Assembly: GCA_964481035.1 (NCBI GenBank)
Contig: CAYZSE010000025.1
Span: forward strand, 1 to 28,447
Origin: JAAAPF01 sp964481035
GTDB lineage: Bacteria > Pseudomonadota > Alphaproteobacteria > Geminicoccales > Geminicoccaceae
Direction of reading: 5' to 3'
DNA length: 28,447 nucleotides
Positions within the stretch are counted from its first letter, which is position 1, and every line of letters starts with the position of its first letter. Positions 14,841 to 22,600 of this stretch are shown here, piece after piece. The translations under genes and the position numbers were made by a program. The notes under the pieces are model-generated. The model saw nothing but the letters and a program-made list of their open reading frames with translations, was not told where the DNA came from and searched no databases.

Positions 14841-15983
14841 TCAATCGAGATCGATCTCGATCCGCAGGCGACGCCCGCGGCGCTCGATCCGGGCCGCGGC
14901 GTCGGCGACCGGCGCCGGCGCGCGCGACGCGACGCTCTCGCGGCCGATCTGGCCGGCGTTGGTGCGCTCCCAGAGCGCCACGACGTCGTCACGTCGGCGT
15001 GCGCGCTCCGGGTCGCTCAGCTCCGCCTCGCGGAAGGCCGCGACCAGGCGCGACACCCGCACGCCCTCGTTGGCGATCCAGACGGCGCGGCTCGGGTTGG
15101 CCTCGAGCTCCGCTTCGCTCAGCGTGCCGCCGTCGACGGCGGCGTAGCCGCTGCCCTGGATCTTCGGGATCGAGCGTCGGTGCAGCGCCACGACCTCCCA
15201 GCGGTTGCTGAAGACCGGCGCGCCGGAGCTGCCTGGCTCGGTATCGCTCGAGTACCAGAGGTAGTCGCTGAGCGCGCCCTCGTCCGTGATGTGCAAAAGG
15301 TTGCTGTTGTGGACGGTGACCGACTTGGTGTTGCCGAGCGGGTGGTGGATCAGGTTGACCGGATCGCCCAGCCTGATCTTGCCCTGCTGCTCGATCAGCG
15401 GATGCCAGCCGCAGTCGGCGAGCGGATGCCCGGTCTCGTCGCGTGCCGCGACGGCGACGATCGTGAAGTCGAGCCGGCGATGCGTGTAGAAGAAGTCGTC
15501 GGGCTCGAGCCGGAAGTGCCGCGGTGCCTTGGCCGCGCCGAAGCGGTTCTCCTCGAAATCGAGGTCGAGCTCGGTCAGCGCGGCGCGCTCGGGCGATGGC
15601 AGGACGTGGTTGTTGGTCAGCAAGAGGTCGCGTCCGACCAGGACGCCGCTGCCGCGCTCCACCCCGCCGCCGACCGAGAGCCGGCCGATCGCGCGGGCGG
15701 CCACGAGCCCGGCCTCGAAGAACTCGATCGACAGGATGTCGCGGGTCAGCCCGACCTGCCGCTCGAGCCCCACCAGGGTCTTGGTGCTGGGGCGCCCCCG
15801 GTCGACGTCGAGGCGAGTCTGCTCGCTCTCGCGCCGCAGGTAGTCGGCGATCTCCTTGTCCGGGGGCACGAAATCGCCTCTGGCGATGCGGGCGCGGGTC
15901 TCCTCGAGCGGCCTCTCGACGGCGCGGTAGCGCTCCAGGGCCTTGGTATCCAAGGCCGTCGCCATCTCGCTCTTGCGCGCCAT
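14841..15983 (-). CDS. Trypsin-like serine peptidase, cytoplasmic, with N-terminal extension
   Basis: A 380-residue S1-fold (V8/trypsin-2-like) protease. The triad is complete: H126 in LLTNNHVLP, D172 in RRLDFTIVAV, S253 in EPGSSGAPVF. There is no signal peptide, so it should act in the cytoplasm, unusual for S1 proteases. About 105 charged residues precede the catalytic domain (LEETRARIARGDFVPPDKEI, RQVGLTRDILSIEFFEAGL), and a ~100-residue Arg/Glu-rich tail follows (EANPSRAVWIANEGVRVSRL to the end). Cytoplasmic trypsin-like domains with such flanks occur as effectors in bacterial conflict systems; here the partner could be the divergent SGNH hydrolase, 119 nt away. The ATG at 15983 has GAGGGC just upstream; an ATG at codon 7 is an alternative. 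The target is unknown. Confidence 0.85.
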   Translation of the reverse strand: MARKSEMATALDTKALERYRAVERPLEETRARIARGDFVPPDKEIADYLRRESEQTRLDVDRGRPSTKTLVGLERQVGLTRDILSIEFFEAGLVAARAIGRLSVGGGVERGSGVLVGRDLLLTNNHVLPSPERAALTELDLDFEENRFGAAKAPRHFRLEPDDFFYTHRRLDFTIVAVAARDETGHPLADCGWHPLIEQQGKIRLGDPVNLIHHPLGNTKSVTVHNSNLLHITDEGALSDYLWYSSDTEPGSSGAPVFSNRWEVVALHRRSIPKIQGSGYAAVDGGTLSEAELEANPSRAVWIANEGVRVSRLVAAFREAELSDPERARRRDDVVALWERTNAGQIGRESVASRAPAPVADAAARIERRGRRLRIEIDLD

Positions 15984-16046
15984 GCCCTCGACCCTCCGGC
16001 TTCTGCTCGTGTCACGCTGGCGGGCCTCGCCGTCAGCTAGCGAGAA

Positions 16047-16075
16047 TTGCGCATTTTTGTTTTGTCATCTATCGT
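16047..16075 (+). promoter_or_regulatory. Putative sigma70-type promoter of the SGNH hydrolase gene
   Basis: TTGCGC (16047-16052) and TATCGT (16070-16075) are separated by 17 bp. They sit in the most AT-rich patch near the gene, with GGGAGG and the ATG at 16103 following. An overlapping -10 candidate is GTAAAT at 16074-16079. The divergent protease gene starts at 15983, so the 119-nt spacer should also carry its promoter. Confidence 0.45.
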
Positions 16076-16102
16076 AAATGGGGACACGGGAGGCAACCAG
16101 CC

Positions 16103-17134
16103 ATGCTGGAGCGGATCACCTACGCGCGTTACCAAGAGATGCTCTTGGACGTGGAGACGCCCGACGAGCTGATCGCTCGGTATTCCATCGCGGATAAGGG
16201 TGAAGGCGCCTTCGATCCAGTGATAAGGCCCAACCCCGAGCTCGTCATCATGAGCCAGGCGCAGGTCGAGGCCGAAAGCGCCATGCAGATCGGCAATGGC
16301 CTCGCCCGCTTTCGTCGCCAGCGTCTTTTTGGGATTCGCCGGGCGTCACCCAATAAATTGCCCATCCTCGTGTCTGAAGGCGATAGCTGGTTTCAATTTC
16401 CAGTGTTCATCAACGAGGTGATCGACAACCTCGATCGTGACTACCTGATCTGGTCGATCGGGGCGGCCGGAGACACTGCGCAGAACATGGTCTTCAACGA
16501 CATCGGCCGCGGCAAGACCGAGTACATGCGGGCGTTGAAGCGGTTCAAAGGCGAGGTGCGCGCGTTTCTCTTCTCCGCGGCGGGCAACGACGTCATCGGC
16601 GAGGATCCGCGGACCGGCGAGCCCGTGCTCGCGAAGCTGCTCCGGCCGTTCCAGCCGGGAACGACCGACCCCAGGGCGCTGATCGACCAGACGGCCGTCA
16701 CCGAGGTGCTCGACTTCCTCGAGCGCGCCTACCGCAAGGTCATCGGCGATGTTCGCGGCGAGACCGGGCTCGAGCGGCTACCCATCCTCATCCACGCCTA
16801 CGACTACGTCTTTCCCTTCCCCTGGGGCGCGAACGATCCGCGCGATCCGACGTGGGCGGACAAGAACGCCTGGCTCGGCCAGCCGCTCGACGCCAAGGGC
16901 ATCCTCGAGCCCGCGCTGCGCCGCGGCGTTCTCAAGGAGCTCATCGACCAGCTCTACGTCCGCTTCGAAGCGGTCGCGGCCGACCATCAGGGGGTCTGGG
17001 TCGTCGACTGCCGCGGCGCGATGCCCGATGTCGATGACTGGGCCGACGAGATCCACGGCACGTCCAAGGGCTTCGCCAAGGTCGCCGACCGCTTCGCGGC
17101 CACGCTGCGCGCGGCGCTCTCGCCCGTGGCCTGA
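16103..17134 (+). CDS. SGNH/GDSL-type hydrolase with N-terminal extension
   Basis: A 343-residue protein. The SGNH blocks are visible: S95 in VSEGDSWFQFP (block I), Gly in GAAGDTAQN (block II), N162 in SAAGNDVIG (block III), and D315-x-x-H318 in ADEIHGTSKGF (block V). A Ser-Asp-His esterase, lipase or deacylase is therefore expected. No signal peptide is seen, so the enzyme should be cytoplasmic. The first ~85 residues precede the fold and contain YQEMLLDVETPDELIARYSI followed by FDPVIRPNPELV, which look like a compact adaptor domain rather than part of the hydrolase. The ATG at 16103 follows GGGAGG with a 9-nt spacer. The first ~300 nt have fewer G/C third positions than neighbouring genes (e.g. 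AATAAATTG near 16352), a hint of transfer. The natural substrate is unknown. Confidence 0.8.
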   Translation: MLERITYARYQEMLLDVETPDELIARYSIADKGEGAFDPVIRPNPELVIMSQAQVEAESAMQIGNGLARFRRQRLFGIRRASPNKLPILVSEGDSWFQFPVFINEVIDNLDRDYLIWSIGAAGDTAQNMVFNDIGRGKTEYMRALKRFKGEVRAFLFSAAGNDVIGEDPRTGEPVLAKLLRPFQPGTTDPRALIDQTAVTEVLDFLERAYRKVIGDVRGETGLERLPILIHAYDYVFPFPWGANDPRDPTWADKNAWLGQPLDAKGILEPALRRGVLKELIDQLYVRFEAVAADHQGVWVVDCRGAMPDVDDWADEIHGTSKGFAKVADRFAATLRAALSPVA

Positions 17135-17297
17135 CCGCCATCGGCCGAGCCGAACGGTCCGGGTCGACGACGGACATGGTGGCGCGCCGCCGCATGCGGA
17201 TCGCGGGCCTGCGCGAGCGATGCGCGCTCGGGCGCCCTTGCGCACCCGTCTGCGGTCTGGTTGATCGATCCCTCCGCCACCGACCGACGAGGCTTGC

Positions 17298-17891
17298 ATG
17301 CGCGCCGACGACGAGGATCACGAAGAGCCGAAGCCCGCCGCCCCGCCCTCGCGCCTGGTCGAGGAGGCGTTGTTCAAGCGTCGCCATGTGCTCATCACGG
17401 GCACCATCGACGATCGGGTGGCCCGGGCGACGACCGAGCGGCTCCTGGCGCTCGCCGCGGCCGGCGACGAACCCATCAACGTCTTCATCAGCTCGCCCGG
17501 CGGCCACGTCGAATCGGGCGACATGATCCACGACGTCATCAAGTTCATCGCACCGGAGGTGCGGACGGTCGGCACGGGCTGGGTGGCGAGCGCCGGGGCC
17601 CTGATCTTCGTCGCCGTGCCCAGGGCGCGGCGCCTCTGCCTTCCCAACACCCGCTTCCTATTGCATCAGCCGAGCGGCGGGGTCGGCGGCCGGGCCGCGG
17701 ACATCGAGATCCAGGCCGACGAGATCATCAAGATGCGCGCGCGTTTCTACCGGATCTTCGCCGAGGCCACGGGCCAGACCGAGGACCGCCTGCGCACCGA
17801 CATGAACCGGGACTTCTGGCTCGGCACGACGGACGCCCTCGACTACGGCCTGCTGGGCCGGGTCATCACCAGCGAGGCCGATCTGGCGTGA
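17298..17891 (+). CDS. ClpP-like serine protease paralogue
   Basis: A 197-residue ClpP-fold protease. The triad is S99 (GWVASAGALIF), H123 (FLLHQPSGG) and D172 (MNRDFWLGT). The oxyanion/substrate strand ISSPGGHVESGDMIHD and the handle helix (DEIIKMRARFYRIFAEATG) are intact, so it is probably active. It differs from the canonical ClpP at 27456-28076: the N-terminal axial loop segment (RGERAYDIYSRLL-type) is replaced by a charged leader (DEDHEEPKPAAPPSRLVEEALFKRR), and MASMG becomes VASAG. That loop contacts ClpX/ClpA, so this paralogue may use another ATPase or form mixed rings. The ATG at 17298 follows GACGAGG. It stands alone, 163 nt after the SGNH gene and convergent with the Lrp gene. Confidence 0.85.
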   Translation: MRADDEDHEEPKPAAPPSRLVEEALFKRRHVLITGTIDDRVARATTERLLALAAAGDEPINVFISSPGGHVESGDMIHDVIKFIAPEVRTVGTGWVASAGALIFVAVPRARRLCLPNTRFLLHQPSGGVGGRAADIEIQADEIIKMRARFYRIFAEATGQTEDRLRTDMNRDFWLGTTDALDYGLLGRVITSEADLA

Positions 17892-17916
17892 GCCGGCGTC
17901 CGGCCGCGCTTGCCCC

Positions 17917-18387
17917 TCAAGCCGACGGCAAGGCGGAGTAGGTCTGCTTGAGGCAGCCGAGGGCGAAGCTGGAGCGGGTGTGGCGGATGCCCGGCAGGCG
18001 GAAGAGCTTGTCGCGCAAGAAGCGCTGGTAGCCTTCGGCGCCGGCCACGGCGACCTTGATCATGTAGTCGTAGTCGCCGGAGACCAGCCAGGCCTCGATG
18101 ACCTCGGGCAGCGCTTCGACCGCCTCGCCGAACTCCGCCAGCGTCGCCTCGTCGTGCCGGGTCAGCATGACCTCGACGAACACGGTGTCGGGCAGGCCGA
18201 GCGCCTTGCCGTCGAGTACCGTGACATAGTGCTGGATGACGCCGTCGCGCTCGAGGGCGCGCACGCGGTTCCAGCAGGGCGTGGCGGAGAGCCCGACCCG
18301 CTGGGCGAGCTCGCTGTTCTTCAGGCGCGCGTCGAGGTGCAGCTCGCGGAGGATGCGGAGGTCGACGGCGTCGAGCGGGCGAGGCAA
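17917..18387 (-). CDS. Lrp/AsnC-family transcriptional regulator
   Basis: An N-terminal winged HTH (LDAVDLRILRELHLDARLKNSELAQRVGLSATPCWNRVRALERDGVI) is followed by the RAM/AsnC ligand-binding domain (VFVEVMLTRHD, PEVIEAWLVSGDYDYMIKV, LPGIRHTRSSFAL). These regulators bind amino acids and form octamers. I place the start at the TTG of 18387, because GGGAGA lies 7 nt upstream and it gives 156 residues, the usual length; an ATG at 18435 would add 16 residues not seen in the family. It diverges from a leucine-dehydrogenase-family gene, so it probably senses a branched or aromatic amino acid and controls that gene and itself. Confidence 0.88.
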   Translation of the reverse strand: MPRPLDAVDLRILRELHLDARLKNSELAQRVGLSATPCWNRVRALERDGVIQHYVTVLDGKALGLPDTVFVEVMLTRHDEATLAEFGEAVEALPEVIEAWLVSGDYDYMIKVAVAGAEGYQRFLRDKLFRLPGIRHTRSSFALGCLKQTYSALPSA

Positions 18388-18488
18388 GAAGGTTCTCCCA
18401 CCGTTGCTGCAGAGCACAAGAAGCTTCGTCTGCACATGCCGCCATCTGCAGTCGTTACTTCTGCGGAGGTGGGGAGTCTATCTCCAAT

Positions 18489-18522
18489 CCGAAAGCCCCT
18501 TTCGGCCATCTAGCGCTATGAT
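18489..18522. promoter_or_regulatory. Inverted repeat and -10 element between lrp-like and dehydrogenase genes
   Basis: CCGAAA (18489-18494) and TTTCGG (18500-18505) form a perfect 6-bp inverted repeat with a 5-bp spacer. TATGAT (18517-18522), one mismatch from the -10 consensus, lies 11 bp downstream, with no good -35 at the expected place. Overlap of an operator with the -35 zone suggests activation or repression by the divergent Lrp-type protein. Two CTGCAG palindromes (18407-18412, 18446-18451) lie further upstream. Confidence 0.35.
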
Positions 18523-18550
18523 CGAAGCGCTGGGGCAGAGGAGAGCTTCG

Positions 18551-19606
18551 ATGTTCGATCTCGATGCGTTCGACAACCATCGCGAGGTGGTCCATGTGCA
18601 TCGCCCGGAGGCGGGGCTGCGCGCGGTCATCGCGGTGCACGACACGACCCTCGGCCCGGCCCTCGGCGGCTGCCGCATGTGGCGCTACCCGAAAGCGCGC
18701 GACGCCACCGTCGACGCGCTGCGGCTCGCCCGCGGCATGACCTACAAGAACGCGCTGGCCGGCCTGCCTTTCGGCGGCGGCAAGTCCGTCATTCTGGGCG
18801 ATCCGGGTCGCGACAAGAGCCGCCCGCTGCTCGAGGCCTTCGCCGAGGCCGTCGACGCGCTCGGCGGGCGCTACGTCGTCGCCGAGGACGTCGGCATCAC
18901 CGAGGCGGACGCGCGCGTCTTCGCCACGCGCACGCGCCACGTCGGCGGCGTCGGCCGGGCGGGCGCTGGCGGCGATCCGTCGCCCGCGACAGCGCGCGGG
19001 GTGTTCAAAGGGCTCGAGGCGGCCGCCCGGATCGCGCTCCAGCGCAGCGATCTTCAAGGCCTCGCCGTCGCCGTCCAGGGTCTCGGCGCGGTCGGCTGGA
19101 AGCTCGCAGCACTCCTGCACGGGGCGGGCGTGCGGCTGGTCGTTGCCGATCTCGATCAGGCTCGGGTCGAGCGCGCAGTGGCGAGCTTCGGCGCCGAGCC
19201 CTGCACCGTCGGCGCGATTCTCGAGGCCGACGTCGATGTGCTGGCGCCGTGCGCGCTCGGCGGCGTGCTCGACGCCGCGACGATCGCGCGGCTGCGCGCC
19301 CGCATGGTCTGCGGCGCCGCCAACAACCAGCTCGCCGACGCCGCCGCAGGCGATGCGCTGGCCCGGCGCGGGATCACCTACGTCCCCGACTACGCGGTCA
19401 ACGCCGGCGGCGTCATCGCCGTCGCGCACGAATATCTGGGCCGCGTCGACGAGTGCGGTGTCGCGGCCCAGGTCGACCGCATCGCCGACAGCGTCGCGGC
19501 GATACTCGAGCGGGCCGCGCGGGAGGGAACGACGCCCGCGCGCGCCGCCGACGCCGAGGCCCGGCGCCGGCTCGGCTGGGGCGAGGACGCACGGACTGCG
19601 GCTTGA
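18551..19606 (+). CDS. Leu/Phe/Val dehydrogenase-family amino acid dehydrogenase
   Basis: A 351-residue Glu/Leu/Phe/Val dehydrogenase superfamily enzyme, of leucine dehydrogenase size. Catalytic and binding lysines K66 and K78 lie in MTYKNALAGLPFGGGKS, and the catalytic Asp is D113 in VAEDVG. The GGDPSPATARGV turn and Rossmann motif GLGAVG (177-182) follow, with an acidic residue D200 at the end of the second strand (VVADLD) that favours NAD+. GAANNQL and PDYAVNAGG are conserved. The ATG at 18551 has GAGGAG 8 nt upstream. The reaction is reversible oxidative deamination of a branched-chain or aromatic amino acid to its 2-oxo acid. It is 77 nt upstream of the 2-oxo acid:ferredoxin oxidoreductase, so the pair forms a logical catabolic operon. 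Leu versus Phe specificity cannot be told. Confidence 0.88.
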   Translation: MFDLDAFDNHREVVHVHRPEAGLRAVIAVHDTTLGPALGGCRMWRYPKARDATVDALRLARGMTYKNALAGLPFGGGKSVILGDPGRDKSRPLLEAFAEAVDALGGRYVVAEDVGITEADARVFATRTRHVGGVGRAGAGGDPSPATARGVFKGLEAAARIALQRSDLQGLAVAVQGLGAVGWKLAALLHGAGVRLVVADLDQARVERAVASFGAEPCTVGAILEADVDVLAPCALGGVLDAATIARLRARMVCGAANNQLADAAAGDALARRGITYVPDYAVNAGGVIAVAHEYLGRVDECGVAAQVDRIADSVAAILERAAREGTTPARAADAEARRRLGWGEDARTAA

Positions 19607-19634
19607 GGGTCGCCACCGCACGGCGGCGCGACCC
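19607..19634 (+). terminator. GC-rich hairpin right after the dehydrogenase stop codon
   Basis: GGGTCGC (19607-19613) pairs with GCGACCC (19628-19634) across a 14-nt loop that can pair further inside. It begins at the first base after the TGA. No U-tract follows, so it could be an attenuator or 3'-end-stabilising structure rather than a classical terminator before the downstream oxidoreductase gene. Confidence 0.25.
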
Positions 19635-19683
19635 GAGCCGAGAGCCGACCGCCGCTGGCGCCGTCACCTCGGGGAGAGACCGC

Positions 19684-22600
19684 ATGGAACTGCAAGCCGT
19701 ATCGCTCGAGGACAAGTACACCGTACCCCGCGGCCGCATCTATCTCTCGGGCACGCAGGCGCTCGTTCGGCTGCCGCTCCTGCAGAAGGAGCGCGACCGG
19801 AGGGCGGGCCTCGACACTGCGGGCTTCATCTCCGGCTATCGCGGCTCGCCCTTGGGGGGCTACGACAAGGCGCTCTGGCAAGCGCGCAGCTTCCTCGACC
19901 GGCACGACATCGTCTTCCAGCCCGGCGTCAACGAGGAGCTCGCGGCGACCGCCGTCTGGGGCAGCCAGCAGGCGGGCCTGTTCGATTCGGCCCGGCGAGA
20001 CGGCGTCTTCGCCGTCTGGTACGGCAAAGGCCCTGGGGTCGATCGCGCCCTCGACGCCATGAAGCACGGCAACGCGGCGGGCTCGGCGCGGCACGGCGGC
20101 GTGCTCGTGCTCGCGGGCGACGACCACGCCTGCAAGTCCTCGACCCTGCCGCATCAGAGCGAGCCCGTGCTGATGGCGGCGGGCATCCCGGTCCTCAATC
20201 CGGCAGGCATCGGCGAGCTCATCGACTATGGCCTCTACGGCTGGGCGCTGTCGCGCTTCTCCGGCCTGTGGGTCGGTCTCAAGGTCATCGCCGATACGGC
20301 CGACGCCTCGGCCTCGATCGACCTCGACCCCGACGCGTGGCGTCCGGTCGTGCCGGCCGACGTCGCCCTGCCCGAGGGCGGGCTCAACATCCGCTGGCCC
20401 GACGACCCGATGACCCGCCACGAGCCGCGGCTCCACGGCTTCAAGCTGCCGGCGGCCCTGGCCTTCCACCGCGCCAACGGCCTCGACCGGGTCGTCCTCG
20501 ACGGCCCCGCCCGGCGCCTCGGCATCGTCACCACGGGCAAGGCGCACCTCGATCTCCTGCAGGCGCTCGACGACCTCGGCATCGACGACGCGGCGGCCAG
20601 AGCGCTCGGCCTCGCCGTCTACAAGGTGGCGATGAGCTGGCCCTTGGAGCCCGAAGGCGCGCGCGCGTTCGCCCGCGGGCTCGAGGAGCTGCTCGTCGTC
20701 GAGGAGAAGCGCGGCCTCGTCGAGGAGCAGCTGCGCTCGCTGCTCTACGATCTTCCCGACGGCGAGCGGCCGCGGGTGGTCGGCAAGCAGGACGAGCGGG
20801 GCGAGGTGCTGCTGCCGGCGGTCGGCGAGCTCAACGCGACGCTCGTCGCCGAGGCCTTGGGGCGACGGCTCAGGGCGCGCGAGCTGCCGGCCGTCTTCCG
20901 CGCGCGGCTCGCCGCGATCGCGGCGATCGACGGCGAGCTCGCGAGCTACGCGCCGGCGGCGGTCCGTACGCCCTATTTCTGCTCGGGCTGCCCGCACAAC
21001 ACCTCGACGAGGGTGCCCTCGGGCAGCCGCGCGCTCGCCGGCATCGGCTGCCACTACATGGCCCAGGCGATGGACCGCAGCACCGCCACCTTCACCCAGA
21101 TGGGCGGCGAGGGGGTGAGCTGGGTGGGCCAGGCGCCGTTCGTCACCGACGACCACGTCTTCGTCAACATCGGCGACGGCACCTACTACCACTCGGGCAT
21201 CCTCGCGATCCGCCAGGCCGTCGCCGCCGGGGTCAATGCCACCTACAAGATCCTCTTCAACGATGCCGTCGCGATGACCGGCGGCCAGCCGGTCGACGGG
21301 CCGATGACCGTGCCCCTGGTGACCCGCCAGCTCGCCGCCGAGGGTGTCGGCACCGTCCGTGTCGTCACCGACGAGCCGAGCAAGTACCGCCGCGGCGCCG
21401 GCCTCGTCGCGGGCACCACGGTCCACCACCGCGACGAGCTCGACGCGGTGCAGTGCGAGCTGCGCCGGGCGCCTGGTGTCACCGCGATCATCTACGATCA
21501 GACCTGCGCCGCGGAGAAGCGTCGGCGCAGGAAGCGCGGGCTCGCGGAGGATCCGAAAAAGCGGGTGTTCATCAACGATCTCGTCTGCGAGGGCTGCGGC
21601 GACTGCTCGGTGCAGTCGAACTGCCTCTCGGTCGAGCCGCTCGAGACCGACTTCGGCCGCAAGCGCCGCATCAACCAGTCGACCTGCAACAAGGACACGC
21701 GCTGCCTCGAGGGCTTTTGCCCGAGCTTCGTGACCGTCGAGGGCGCCGAGCTGAAGAAGCCGGAAGCGCTCGCGGGCGATGTGGACTGGCCGGAGCTGCC
21801 CGAGCCCGCGACGGCCGAGCTGGCCGAGCCCTTCGAGATCCTCGTCACCGGCGTCGGCGGCACGGGCGTGGTGACCGTCGCCGAGCTCTTGGGCATGGCC
21901 GCGCACCTCGAGGGCAAGGGGGCGCAGGTGCTGAACCAGGCGGGGCTCGCCCAGAAATACGGTGCCGTGACGAGCCACGTGCGGATCGGCCTGAGCCCCG
22001 AGGCGGTGCGTGCGCCGCGCATCGCCGAGGGCAAGGCGCGCCTGCTCCTCGCCTGTGACCTCGTCGTTGCCGCGTCCAAGGACGCGCTCGCCAAGCTCGA
22101 CCGCGAGAAGGGGGCGGCCGTCGTCAACCGCGACGCCGCGATCACCGCGAGCTTCGTGCGCGATCCCGACGTCGCCACCGCGAGCCATCCGCTCGAGCGG
22201 GCGGTCGCGGGCGTCGTCGGCGACGCGCGCGCGCGGTTCGTCGAGGCGACCCGGCTCGGCACCCAGCTCCTCGGCGACGCCGTCGCCGCCAACACCTTTC
22301 TTCTGGGCTTCGCCGCGCAGTCGGGGCTGTTGCCGGTCACGGCGACGGCGATCGAGCGCGCCATCGAGCTCAACGGGGCGGCGGTCGCGCTCAACAAGCG
22401 GGCATTTCTCTGGGGCCGCCGCGCCGCGCACGACCCGGATGCCGTCAGCGGATCGGTCGAGCCGGAGCCGGTGAAGCTCACCGACGATCTCGCCAGCCTC
22501 GTCGAGCGGCGCGCGCGCTTCCTCGAGGGCTATCAGAACCGCGCCTACGCCGAGCGCTACCGCGAACGGGTCGAGCAGGTCCGGGCTGCCGAAGCCCGGA

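Noticed and set aside
17135..17297. Possible leader peptide or ncRNA between the SGNH and ClpP-like genes
   Set aside because: Only short GC-rich inverted matches such as those expected by chance; no promoter-terminator pair found.
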